Assembly (NCBI GenBank): GCA_009809945.1
Contig: WTPW01000792.1
Location: forward strand, 196,839 to 260,838
Reading direction: 5' to 3'
DNA: 64,000 bases
Origin: Gigaspora margarita
Taxonomy: Eukaryota; Glomeromycota; Glomeromycetes; Diversisporales; Gigasporaceae
Shown here: piece after piece, positions 34,286 to 44,749 of the stretch
Position numbering within the stretch: the first letter of the stretch is position 1
Layout: every line of letters starts with the position of its first letter
Notes under the pieces: generated by a model
What the model saw: only the letters and a program-made list of their open reading frames with translations
The model's database searches: none
Told to the model about the DNA's origin: nothing
Position numbers and translations under genes: made by a program

Positions 34286-35405
34286 ATATTAATTAAAAAA
34301 TATATTTAATTTAAAATAATATATAATAAAATTTTTTTAATTAGCCTAGTAATCATGACATTTTTTATTCTTAAAAGTATATTAGTTATATTATCAAATG
34401 CTATTACTATCATTCAGCTTTTCTCAACTTTATAATTAAAAAATGGCTTGTCCAATTACTCAAAGCACCTGTTTACAACCTGCTATAGTAGAATTCGCTT
34501 TATTATTGCCAAAGTTTTTTCAAACTCCTTTATCATTAGATCATTAGCTAAGTTCTATAACTCATTATGATCACCTCTTTTTTTAAAAACTTCTTTTATC
34601 TAGATTCTGTAAATCAGTTTAATAACTATTTTCTACTTCATAGAAACAACAAAAACAAAATATATGAAAGAGTATAAAGGTATGAAAATAAAGGAGAGAA
34701 TAAAAAGCTACATAATCTAAATAAAAAAAACCAAATATAAAAGGACAAGATAAAAAAAGCAAAAAAAAAAGAATGTGGCCTGATATACATATATAAGAAA
34801 AAAAAGTCTATAGCATTTATTCCCAACAGTAAAAATTCTATAATACTGTGCAAGAAATTGCCTCACCTAAATATTATTTATATATATATATATAAAAAAA
34901 GGAACATTCTAGAATTTGGTTTCTACAAATCAGCCTACCTCTCTATACTATGTCTCATTATGTATCTGTTCCTGTATACCAACTTGCATGCTTTCTTCCT
35001 GTTTAGAATAGGAACAACAATGCTAATCTTTTGAAGAGGGTATACTGAATTTCCCACTTTTTATCCAAAATTCTAAGAAAAAAACTTCAAGTAAGAATAT
35101 AATAGCAGGTACTTGGTTTTATGTTCTTGTTACCAAAAAGCCTTAAGAAAAGTATTAAAAATTTTATTTTTTAGTTTACTGTCTAGCCAGCATATAGTAC
35201 TTTTGTTGATGAAAGAAAACTTCTACCAGAATTTCTTGTACCAAAAGCACCAACTGCTAGTTATCTTGTACAATTGACACTTCTGGCTTTATGCCAAATA
35301 TATAAAAGAGTCCCAAGGAATAGACAAAAAAGTTGATCTTTATAAAAACCAGTATTATAGCTGCTTTATCTTTTACTAAAAAAAATTTTGTTTTTTTTGT
35401 TCGAT
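34286..35405. other. AT-rich spacer within the macro-repeat, nothing recognised
   Basis: Low-complexity minus-strand frames occur (34638-34853, Phe/Leu-rich). I see no domain, RNA motif or element boundary. Confidence 0.4.
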
Positions 35406-36571
35406 ATCTACAAATTTATATTAAATCATTATATATCTATATATTGATTATAAAAGTAATTATTTGAAACAATATATAATGATTAACAAATCTTTAATAA
35501 TTATATAGTATTTTGACCTATTACAAAAATTTTGCAAAAAAAAAATAAAATACTGATTAAAGCAAATTAAAAAAATTGGTATAGGAAAAAAAAAAACTTA
35601 AAAAAAAAGCTTAAAAAAAAAACTTTAAAAAAAAAGCTATTTTACACTATTTTTACTTCTTTCTCTCTTTTCTTCTCTCTCTCTTTTCTTCTCCCTCTCT
35701 TTTCTCTTCTTTTTCTTTCTTTTTCTTTTTTTTTTTCTCTTTTTTCTTTTTTTTTTTAATATTTCAAATTGTTTCAAAATATNTTAGAACTGAAAAATCA
35801 AGCTGGATCAGTAGATTTGTAGCCTGGATCATACCAAAAGCGCATTTGACTAATATTTTTGAAATGGTTTGAAATGTTTCAATAATTATAGTACAAGATC
35901 AGATTAGACCTTTGTTTATTTTTTTTTCTTTATAATTTAGATCTTCTATTAATTTTATATTGTTTTTTCATTTTCAGTTTTTTTTTTTTTTGGGTTCATT
36001 TAGTTTTATTTAGTTTTATTTTGTTTTTTTATTTTTTTTCTTTTATTTATTATTTTTAATTTTTTTTACAAAAAACACCAACTCTAACTTTTGCGCTTGC
36101 AAGAAATCTAATGATATTTGAAACTTAGCACAAGCCAATTCAGCCTTTCAACACTTTACAAGAACACAACTGATTTTACCAACAATTTCTAAATTTTGAA
36201 GAATGCTTCTTTAGAGAAATAAAGATTTAGTTGGTGCTCATTTTTTTCATTTAACGTTTTTTGTTCTTTTTGTTTTTGTTTTTTTTTTTATTTTTTTTTA
36301 TTAATTATTTTATTCGTGAGAAAAATTACCTAGGCTTTTTTGATACTTTGCAAGCAAACTCAGCACTTTGCAAGAATATATATATATTTTTTTAATGTTT
36401 AAGATGAGACCTTGCTCTTATCTTTATTAAATTTAATTGAAAATTTTTACAATACTAGAAAAACTTTCATTTTTTAAATCTAATACTAAGAATAAAAACT
36501 CAGACATATACTGAAGTAAACTACAATACTTATCTGCGGCCTAAACCTACCTTTGCAAGAATATATTTAAT

Positions 36572-38019
36572 TAGTGCTCCGAATGGGTCGGGTCGGGTCG
36601 GGTTATGAGCCAACCCGAACCCAACCCGAAACTTCGGGTCAGGTCGGGTTGAAAACTTTTCGGATTAGAGCTTCAACCCAACCTGAACCCGACCCAACCC
36701 GAACCTGACCCGAAATTTTAGGGCTAATATATTAAATTTTTTTAAAAAAATGAATTCATCACCCTTTTTGCCCTTAAACATTTAATAATTCATGTAACGA
36801 TGATAATTGAAGTTGGCTAATCAAATCTAAGCATAATATGCTTATAAACTCAGTGGGCTACTACTGTAAGAATCGTACATTGCATATTCAGAATTAATAA
36901 ATGTTTTTTATTTTTATCCATGGAATTAATATAAAAAAAATTACCGATTTTGGTGTTGAGATATTATCGTTCAAAGTTAAAAAGAATTCAGGCGATTATT
37001 AAAACAAAGTCAGCAGTTAAGTTTTTCCAAACTTTGATCAATAATACCTGATAACTGCCCATCTAAAATTGATGAAACCTTTTTTAGTTTTATTCGATGT
37101 TATGGATTAGATGGTAATGGCTGAGATATTTTCAAAAACAGTATATAATATCATTACTAGTAATCTTTAATATCATTAGCTAAGATCAATAAATATGCAC
37201 CAATCAGATCTCTTCGAAGAATTGAACCAATTTCAATATGCATAATATTTAAAGTAAAAAGTCTATGTTAAAGTTAGATTAGAAATTAGAATATTGATAT
37301 TTACATCAAATTTTTGCAAGGAATTTTTTATATTAGAGCGCAGAATGTGGTCTCAGCCAAAATTTCAAATTAGTACAACAGTTTTTTAAAAATGTGATTT
37401 TCATGTTATACATTATCTATAGCTTTTTCTCAATAACCTTAGCTGTCGCAACAAAATTTCATGGCTAATAGCAATGAACAAAAAAAAATTACTCAGAATT
37501 TTGGTAATGAAACCACAGAGCGTATTAAACAAAAATTGTTCCTGGATTAATTTTACCATAATGCGGGATTATTTTTCAAGATTTTCTATTTTTGTAATGA
37601 AACAATCAAAAGTTAATTACGGCCAGAAATTAGTAAACAATTATGTAATGCAGGCCAAAATTTGCAGATCAGTAGCTGTTAACCAATCAAAATCGAGGAT
37701 CTTCCATGACTCAATCACTTGAAGAAATCTGATTGGTGCATTCTTGACTGTCTTTTGAGGGTTTATTGAAAATATTATTTAAAAATACATATGCAATTGC
37801 TATTAGAACCTTAAAAAAAAATATAAAATGCTTATTTCAAGCATCTCTTATTTGAATAATTTTTGGGTCGGGTCAGGTTCAGGTTCGGGTCGAGTTAGCG
37901 TTCAACCTAAACCTGACCCGAGCCTGACCCAAAATTTTTGGGTCAGATTTTTCTAACCCGAACCCGACCCGAACCTGACCCGAAATTTTCGGGTTGACCT
38001 GACCCGATTCGGAGCACTA
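36572..38019. mobile_element. hAT-like element, 1.45 kb, exact 8-bp TSD, GGGTCGGGTC arrays
   Basis: The TIR is TAGTGCTCCGAAT. TATTTAAT is duplicated exactly (36564-36571 and 38020-38027). About 130 bp at each end are packed with GGGTCGGGTC words and their inverse AACCCGAACCCGACC, giving strongly structured subterminal arrays. A further inverted pair TGCACCAATCAGATCTCTTC (37196 and, inverted, 37740) bounds an inner 545-bp block that includes TAATGCRGGCC words like those at 3443. Short frames such as 37474-37722 lack any domain. No transposase. Confidence 0.9.
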
Positions 38020-38029
38020 TATTTAATGT

Positions 38030-38480
38030 GATTTTAGCAATTTCTATTATGAACTCTACTTCAGAGAAATGGAGATTTGGGGTTTTATTTTTTTTATTCA
38101 GTTTGCTTATATTCCAGTTTTTTGTTTTTTTCTTTTTATATATTTTTTTAATTTTTATTTTTTTTTATTTATTCTAGCACTTTGTAAAAACCTTTGACAA
38201 TTTCTGAATTGCAAGAAATGAACTCTTATTTCAGGGAATTAGAAATTTGGGGCTTCATTATTTTTTTATTTAGTTTGCTTAAATTTTTGTTTTTTGTTTG
38301 TTTTTCTTTTTTTTTACTTATTTTTTAATTTTATTTTATTTTATTTATTTCTTACTTCCTTCAGAACTTTGCAAAAAAACAACCTGACTTTTTTAGCACT
38401 TTACAAGAACACCAATTCTAACTTCTCCAGCACTTTGCAAGAAGTAGCAAATATAAGTAAATATAAGTGAATATAAGCGA
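38030..38480 (+). repeat. Macro-repeat copy B, continued
   Basis: CTTTGCAAGAACACC and GGGGCTTCATTATTTTTTTATTTAG-type phrases occur twice (about 38055-38160 and 38215-38340). They are followed by ATATAAGTGAATATAAGCGA tandem words. They match the macro-repeat at 33360-33620. No gene. Confidence 0.55.
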
Positions 38481-38529
38481 ATATAATAGATAAACCAAAC
38501 ATGGCACCATTTTTTCATGGACAACTCTT

Positions 38530-38990
38530 CCCAACGATCACTTGTACCAAAATTCTAAGCAAAAATAAAACAAAAAATTTTTTTTAGTAACAGACGAAGC
38601 AAACTTTATACATCAGTTCGTATAAAGGTTAACACTATTAAGTGGGACTCCTTTTTATATTCGGCAAGCAAGCCAGAAGCGTCGGTTGTGCAAGATAACT
38701 GGCAGGGCGCCCTTGGCACAAGAAATTTTGGTAGAAGCTAAAAAAGAACTTTCTGTCGACAAAGATACCTTGGTTTGGCTAGGCGGTGAACTAAAAGGAA
38801 ATGAGTTTTTTAACACCCTCTTTATGGTTTTTTGGAACAAGTCCAAGAGAAAATTTACGAACTCCTTCCACCATATTCTCGCTGAGCTTTTTTCGACTAG
38901 AATTTTGGCAAAAAAGTGGGAAATTCGGTGTACCCCCTCCAAAAGATCGACATTGTTGTTCCTATCCTAATCGGGAAGAAGGCACATGAA
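38530..38990 (+). pseudogene. Decayed coding region of the retroposon, unknown protein, copy 2
   Basis: Overlapping frames (38686-38970 and 38801-38989) keep parts of a protein that also survives in copy 1, such as the phrase SASKPEASVVQDNWQGALGT read across frames near 38660-38720. At least two frame changes and several stops are present. I cannot name the family. The shared blocks are about 150 residues in total, without a visible catalytic or zinc motif. Confidence 0.5.
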
Positions 38991-39124
38991 GTTGTAAACA
39001 GGAATAACGCGTAATGAAGTTGTAACGCATAGGAGTTGGTTGATCAGAAGAAATAAATTCTAGAACTTTCTATATGTATTATAATACTAGGCGAGGCGAT
39101 TCCTTGCGCAGTATTATATAATTT

Positions 39125-39433
39125 TTATCGTTTAGTGTTTAGACGTATTAACACCTTCATTTTCTGTTTTGTCATGACTTTATCTTTGTTCTTCTCTTTT
39201 ATTGTGTCTTTTTCTTTTTTTATTTTGGTTTTGTTTGTAGGATTTCGTTTAGTTGTATTTTCTCCTTTTATTTTTTTCCTTTTTTTATTCATCTTTATGA
39301 GTAGCTCAGGGATGAAGTTTTTGAAGGAATGGTCTTTGAAGAGGTAGCTGAGAACCTGGATATGTTCTCGAAGAGATATATGAGTGATATCATATATGGC
39401 TTGGAGACTAACAAATATCAGTGCAACAACCAT
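39125..39433. other. T-rich tract and 3' part of the retroposon
   Basis: Open frames exist on both strands here (Lys-rich on minus, Phe-rich on plus), but they reflect the T-rich tract that copy 1 also has in the same position. Neither is supported as a gene. Confidence 0.5.
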
Positions 39434-39853
39434 ACCTGGGCACTAGTGGAGTTGTCGGGTATTAGCCTAATAGTATAGTTAGAAATAGTTTTTGTATCTT
39501 GTATATAAATAACTTCTAATAAATTAGCGCAAGGTTGTAAAGTGAAAAAAAAAAAAATAGTTAAACCAAAAAAAAATAATAGCTAACTGCAAAATGAGAA
39601 AATAAGTGAATTAGGTGCGACAAAGTGCTAAAGTAGTTGTTTTTAATTTTTTTTGTTATTTTTTTTCAGTTTTGTTTTTTTTGGTTTTATTTTTTTTTGT
39701 CATTTTTTTATAATAATATATAATAAAATATGTAATATTTAAAATATTAAATAATAATAATAAATAAAAAATAAAATTTTATATTAAATTGTGAAAACTT
39801 GTAAATATTGTATATTTAATTTAAAATATAATATATAATAATAATAAATAAAA

Positions 39854-40397
39854 TCCTCTGGGTCGATAGCGTAGCGGTTAACGCTCCGAGGATGTAAATC
39901 GAAAGGTCGCCAGTTCAAATCCTAGCAATGGCAAAATAAGATAAGCCATTTAGGGAACTGAAACACCGCGGGATACAGGGACCCGAGACATCTCCGGATG
40001 GACCTATAATGACGAGAAGCCCTTATGCGTCGTAGCTTTGATGCGGGCTGTGCTAGGATCTCAATTTAAAATAACCGAAGTCACAAGATGTAGTATGAAG
40101 ATCTTGTCACATAAACTTGTGGTACTAATAATGGGGTTACGACCTTTGTTGTCTTCCGGCTCTCCGGCGCTGGTGCAGTATGTCGTTCTTAGAGACCCAC
40201 GAGGCACCCAAAAAAAGTCAGCACTTAGAACTCTTCAGAATCTGCCCGTGAAGGATAACTCAGTAATATGGACAATCAAGTTGGGGGTAGGAGTTCGATG
40301 ACGGGAACTCGATAGTGGTGGATTGGATATACCAGATATCTGGGTTAATAAGTGAAAAATTCTGGCGAGACATTACGATATTCAAAAAAAAAAAAAA
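39854..40397 (+). mobile_element. tRNA-derived SINE, ~544 bp, with tail and 15-bp TSD
   Basis: The head has GATAGCGTAGCGGTTAACGC (A box and a D-stem-like AGCG/CGCT pair) and CCAGTTCAAATCC (B box) about 45 bases on, with a Tyr-like TGTAAATC anticodon-loop phrase between. A ~450-bp non-tRNA body of higher GC follows, then 14 A. TAATAATAAATAAAA lies on both sides (39839-39853 and 40398-40412), though AT-rich DNA makes this duplication less decisive. A frame at 40038-40301 lies in the body and has no domain. A diverged head of the same kind is at about 49015-49085, minus strand. Confidence 0.82.
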
Positions 40398-40540
40398 TAA
40401 TAATAAATAAAAAAAATAAAATTTTAGAAAACTTGCAAAAACTTGCAAAAATCTGTAAAACATTTAAAAATTTGCAAAAACATGATTATGTAAATATAAT
40501 AATTATTAATTGATATCATATTAAATATATATTGATTAAC

Positions 40541-40624
40541 CAGATATATAGGGGTGAGTCAGTAGAAAAGGAACAAATTTATTAGATAAATTTGTCCCTT
40601 TTCTACTGACTTACCCCCATATAT
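40541..40624. mobile_element. 84-bp hairpin, AGTAGAAAAGGA family
   Basis: A nearly perfect palindrome with ATATAGGGGTGAGTCAGTAG arms and an AAATTTATTAGATAAATTT centre. The TATGGG...CAGTAGAAAAGGA arm is also the end of the larger palindrome at 41610, so this is probably a minimal deletion form of that element. Confidence 0.65.
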
Positions 40625-40796
40625 CGATTACTATCACTATCAATAGAAATTAGCAGGAGTATTAAGTATCGATATATATTTTACCTGGTTAGTAATCGAT
40701 ATATATCTATATATAAAATTTGTTTATAGAAATTTGAACAAGTGATCAATGGAAAGAGTTTTGTTTAATTTTTTAAAAAATAATATATAATAATAA

Positions 40797-41018
40797 TACT
40801 GTATCCTATCATGAATAAGCACCCCCTTTTTTGAAATTTCAAACTCAACGTTCTTGATAACTATCTAATCAAACTTAATAAAAATTTTTTTATTTAAATT
40901 TTATAGATCTATAAAATTTAAATAAAAAAATTTTTATTAAGTTTGATAAGATAGTTATCAAGAACATTGAGTTTGAAATTTCAAAAAAGGGGGTGCTTAT
41001 TCATGATAGGATACGGTA
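40797..41018. mobile_element. TA-flanked hairpin MITE, 222 bp
   Basis: Nearly perfect inverted arms of about 100 bp that start TACTGTATCCTATCATGAAT and meet at TTATAGATCTATAA. TA lies at each end, and the surrounding AATAATAAATAAAA-type sequence is uninterrupted at 39840 and 40398. The TAC-C/T-GTAT ends match the other TA elements of the window. The very few mismatches suggest a young or well-preserved copy. No coding sequence. Confidence 0.78.
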
Positions 41019-41176
41019 AATAAAAAAAATTAAATTTTATATTAAATTGCAAAAACTTGTAAAAACCTGTAAACCCTTTAAAAATTTGCACAAAGCATGA
41101 TTATGTGAATATAATATTATTAATTGATATCATAGCAAATATATATTGATTAATATCTATATCAAATATATATCGA

Positions 41177-41345
41177 TTAGAGCGCTGACATTTATTACCT
41201 AATATCCATTTACTATAGGGGCTTACCCCCCCACCCCCAGGTAAGATTTTATTTTAGCCAATCAAATTTAACTAACTAACTAAGGTAAGATTTTTCTTGA
41301 CCCCCCACCCCCTAAAATATTACCTAATAAATGTCAGCGCCCTTA
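41177..41345. mobile_element. TA-flanked MITE, GAGCGCTGACATTTATT ends, 169 bp
   Basis: The inverted ends GAGCGCTGACATTTATTACC and AGGGCGCTGACATTTATTAG are flanked by TA. The homologous sequence at 40627-40645 reads ATCGATTACTATCACTATC with no insert, so the TA duplication is supported by an empty site. The centre has C-rich CCCCCCCACCCCC runs and their near copy CCCCCCACCCCC. Confidence 0.75.
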
Positions 41346-41609
41346 CTATTACTATCAATAGAAATCAGCAAGGGTATTGGGTATTAATATATATCTTACT
41401 CAGTTAATAATCGATATATATCTATATATAAAATTTTCTGATAGTATCTTAAAACATTTAATTTATAAATTATTACAAACTTATAAAAATAAAGTTGTCA
41501 CATTATTTGCAAATTTATTACTTATTACAAATATTTTTTTTCTTCACTATATTCTCTATTTCAAATTATTATATATATTACCTTGTTACTAGTATTATTT
41601 AAAGTTTTA

Positions 41610-41885
41610 GTAATAATATGGGCTAGAAGCAATAGAAAAGGAGGAAATCGACAAAACAAAAGATCTTTGGAAGATCAATTTTTATATTTTAAGTTTTATA
41701 ATAGATTATAAAAAAATACAAACTTTAAAGAGCAATATTGCAAAATTTTATTAATACAACTGTATTTGTATTTTAAGTGAAAAATGATCCTAGTATTATT
41801 CTAAATTGATTTGTGCAAAAAAGAAATTTTTGAAAATTTGTTGATTTTCTCCTTTTCTACTGCACTCAGCCCATATTTATACCAT
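41610..41885. mobile_element. Palindromic element, ATATGGGCTGAGTGCAGTAG ends
   Basis: Inverted ends of about 35 bp (ATATGGGCTAGAAGCAATAG on the left) carry the AGTAGAAAAGGAG word shared with the hairpin at 40541. The interior is AT-rich and non-coding. The target duplication is unclear. Downstream to 42544 is AT-rich sequence with short repeated phrases (AACTTATTTCTAATATATA near 42400 and 42445) and no gene. Confidence 0.55.
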
Positions 41886-42587
41886 AAATTTTAATACTAA
41901 TATATATTTATTGGGAATTAAATAATAAGTTTATTGAGTTTTTTAATATTTAGTAAATAATATACTATGCCAAAAAATTTATAAAGATTTTTTCTATTTT
42001 CTTCAAATTGAGTTATATAAACTTTTGGATAATTATCAGTAACTTCTAAAAAATTGGCTTGTGTATCAATTTGTTATTTAATTTTTTAAAGTAGGTAATA
42101 GACAGAAGAAAAGCTAAAAGATAATGAGCTAGAGAACCTGAAAACCTAAAAAACTCGAATCTGAAAATGTTAGAGAACTTTGCATTGATAAACAATATGC
42201 TAAATAAGTAACTTGTAAGAGGTTTTTAAATAAGGCAGAATTTAATTTATTTTCTAAATATTTGGATATTCAAATATTAGATTTTTAGAAGAATAAAAAA
42301 AAACAAGAACAAAAAAATATATTACAGTAAATATAATAATTGGTTTACTTTCTGCATTATTAAACTTTAACTCATTTTAAACTTATTTTTGACTCATTAA
42401 CTTATTTCTAATATATAATACATCCCAATCTTATTTTCAACTTGTCAACTTATTTCTAATATATAGCTCATATCCAACTTATTTTTAATAAATAACTTAT
42501 CCTCAACTCATCTTCTACTTATATTGATAGCCTTAATTAGTTAGTGTTACAGACAAAAAGTAATTTGATCATAAATTTATACTATAC

Positions 42588-43619
42588 AAGTCAACCGATT
42601 TGTCACACTATTTATGACTAAGTTTTTTGTTAATATAAATTTATAAAAAAATATATATAAAATTACTATAAGCTTTGATTTCATGATGTTTCTTCCCCTA
42701 CATATTAAATTAAAATTAAATTTTTCGGAAATATAGAACAAGGGGAGAAGAAAAAATTGAGCTTAAAAATTAGATTAAAATTTCGCCGATTTTGCACAAA
42801 ACGAAAATGTAACTTCGCCAAAAACAAATATTTACCAATTTTAAGATGAGAAGCATATGTAAAAACATGCTCTGAACAACTTTACTTAGGCGACAGAAGT
42901 AAGTTTCCTTGTAAGAAAAGTGGGTTATCTATGTACTAAAGTTAAAATTTATCGTTTTTCTTGATTGAACTTTTTTTTCTTATTAGGTAACCCACTTTGG
43001 GCTCTTAAGCAAAATTGTTCAGCATGTAATTTTACATCACATTTAGGTTGAAACGCACTTTTTGGACCTTTTACTAAGTGAAAAATGGTTTTAAATTTAG
43101 AAAAAAAGTTTTTTTTCTAACTTTAAACCCATTTTTCACTTAGTAAAGGGTCCGAAAAGCGTGTTTCAACCTCAAATATAATGTAAAATTACATGCTGAA
43201 CAACTTTGCTTAAGAGCCCAAAGTAGGTTACCTAATAAGAAAAAAAAGTTCAATCAAGAAAAACGATAAATTTTAACTTTAGTACATAGATAACCCACTT
43301 TTCTTACAAGGTAACTTACTTTTGTCGCCTAAGTAAAGTTGTTCAGAGCATGTTTTTACATATGCTTCTCATCTTAAAATTGGTAAATATTTGTTTTTGG
43401 CGAAGTTACATTTTCGTTTTGTGCAAAATCGGCGAAATTTTAATCTGATTTTTAAGCTCAATTTTTTCTTCTCCCCTTGTTCTATATTTTCGAAAAATTT
43501 AATTTTAAGTTAATATGTAGGGGAAGAAACATCATGAAATCAAAGCTTATAGTAATTTTATATGTTTTTTTTATAAATTTTATATGTAAAAAATTTTCAT
43601 GTGACATATCGGCTGACTG
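42588..43619. mobile_element. Foldback palindrome A, 1.03 kb, 9-bp target
   Basis: Two arms of about 510 bp meet near 43104 with almost no spacer. The tips are AAGTCAACCGATTTGTCACA and, inverted, CAGTCAGCCGATATGTCACA. ATACTATAC (42579-42587) and ATACTACAT (43620-43628) flank it. The right LTR reads ATACTACAC at the same point with no insert (55727-55735). Arm mismatches rule out simple assembly mirroring. Four copies of a GTTCAGCAT/GTTCAGAGCAT-like phrase next to AGTAAAGTTG occur along the arms. No coding sequence. The 9-bp target suggests a Mutator-like foldback. Confidence 0.82.
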
Positions 43620-43783
43620 ATACTACATTTTATATAATATCTGACCATGCATAATCTCAATGTATGAGACTTAGCCTTACTATAGCTAATAGAGTGATTT
43701 CATTATATTATGCCATATTGCCTGATATACTTGGTATATTAAAGTTAAATAATGTAAAATAATATATAATTTTAGTTTATTAA

Positions 43784-44467
43784 TTGATAATCTGCTAGTC
43801 AATTGGAGAATAATCATAGAGTAATATGATATAGATCACATATAAAAATTGCTATAGGCAAAATATGCATGCTTCCATTTAAAAATTTTTTACTAGGTTA
43901 ATGACACATGTCCACTAATTGAAAGTTGTAGAGCTTGCCAAGACATATCTAATAGTGATTAGGTCATCCAAATTAGCCTAGTATATGGCAAGATATCATT
44001 AAAAATGATTGGCTGACTATATAAAATCTCTATATAAACAATATTTGTTTATATAGAGATTTTATATAGTCAGCCAGTCATTTTTCAATGATATTTTAAG
44101 GACCCTGAAATATACATAGATAGGTCAGGTTAATTATAGAGTTACTAAAAAAGGAAAGATCTGCAAAAAAACTTCAAAAATAAGCAAAAAATTACTATAA
44201 ATAAAAAAGATCTGCATAAAAAACCTCAAAAATAAGCAAACTCATACCTAACCTATCTATGTATATTTTGGGGTCCCATATTTTATCATCCACACTGTTA
44301 AATGCATCTCGATGAGCTTTACAATTTTCAATTAGTGGAAATGTATCATTAACTTAGTAAAAAAATATTTTAGATAGAAGCATGTCACATTTTATCTATA
44401 GTAATTTTTATGTAATCTGCATTATATTACACTATGATCACTCCCTAGTTGACTAGCAGATTATTAA
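43784..44467. mobile_element. Long-TIR element flanked by TTAA, with a nested MITE
   Basis: The arms start TTGATAATCTGCTAGTCAAT and the inverse of TTAATAATCTGCTAGTCAAC, with TTAA directly outside (43780-43783 and 44468-44471). The right LTR at 56212-56226 reads GTTTATTAAAAGCTTC, with a single TTAA and no insert. This is direct evidence for insertion at TTAA. About 497 bp without the MITE. It is a relative of the element at 30850 and of the arms in the array at 11405. Confidence 0.85.
44099..44277. mobile_element. AGGACCCC MITE, 179 bp, exact 8-bp TSD (copy 3)
   Basis: Same family as 28936 and 31697, in the opposite internal orientation. ATATTTTA is duplicated exactly (44091-44098 and 44278-44285). 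It sits inside the right arm of the TTAA element, which in turn sits in the Gypsy LTR, so it is the youngest of the three. Confidence 0.92.
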
Positions 44468-44749
44468 TTAAAGCTTCACAGTTTTTCTAATATTTAAAAA
44501 GTAAAAAAGAAGTTGTTTTACTCTTTTAAGAATAATTTTCAGATTATCTATATTTTAGATTCAGTAAAATATATATAATAAACTTAGACTTATTAGAATA
44601 TAAGCTATTTTTATATTAAATTGAATTAAATTACCAAGTCACACCTCTAGCAAACTTCTTTTTTATCATTATTTGATTATTTTTCCCTATAATAATTAGT
44701 AGTAACTGTGAGATACCAAGTTTATAAAAAAAATCTTAATAAGATAGTT

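Larger units (their letters stand above)
32240..36560 (+). repeat. T-rich macro-repeat, direct copies A and B
   Basis: Two successive copies. A begins near 32240 and B near 35410. Each has ATATATCTATAAAT-type AT sequence, then AAACCAAGCTGGATTAGTAG leader sequence (32650 and 35795), a long T tract (32770-33350 and 35900-36060), CTTTGCAAGAAC phrases (33350-33620 and 36065-36370) and, in A, GAGCTAACTGCGAGATGA (33660). Copy B continues beyond the hAT-like insertion at 36572 to about 41450. Small frames inside are low complexity. No gene is supported. Confidence 0.6.
38500..39555 (+). mobile_element. PolyA-tailed retroposon, copy 2, 1.06 kb
   Basis: ATAGATAAACCAAA (38486-38499) and ATAGTTAAACCAAA (39556-39569) differ at one base and flank the insert, which ends in about 12 A. 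From about 38520 it aligns with the retroposon at 20263. Shared parts are ACAACTCTTCCCAACGATCA near the 5' edge, the coding remnant, a T-rich tract (39155-39295) and a 3' untranslated part. It lies inside macro-repeat copy B, whose sequence resumes after the duplication. Confidence 0.82.
40430..41450 (+). repeat. Tandem duplication of a ~350-bp unit, each copy with insertions
   Basis: 40430-40740 and 41045-41450 share AACTTGCAAAAACTTGCAAA, CATGATTATGTRAATATAAT, ATTAATTGATATCATA and TACTATCAATAGAAATYAGC. Copy 1 carries a hairpin at 40541-40624; copy 2 carries a 169-bp element at 41177. The site of each insert is intact in the other copy or close to it. Related units occur near 25870-26040 (inverted) and 39720-39850. 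Confidence 0.6.
42545..44697 (+). repeat. Gypsy 5' LTR, split by two insertions
   Basis: LTR sequence is at 42545-42587, 43620-43783 and 44468-44697, about 430 bp in all. It aligns with 55694-56468, but a ~300-bp middle part of the right LTR (about 55795-56195) is absent here. Nearly every CpG of the right LTR is TpG, CpA or TpA here. The end near 44690 is approximate because the terminal bases have changed. Confidence 0.65.

Noticed and set aside
39125..39433. Lys-rich minus-strand frame
   Set aside because: It is the complement of the T-rich tract of the retroposon, present in the same place in the other copy.
39858..39935. Functional tRNA gene (Tyr-like)
   Set aside because: A and B boxes are present, but the anticodon and T stems do not pair and it continues into a SINE body with an A tail.
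42588..43619. Palindrome as a mirror-image assembly error
   Set aside because: The arms differ at scattered bases, and the tips coincide with a target duplication and an empty site in the other LTR.
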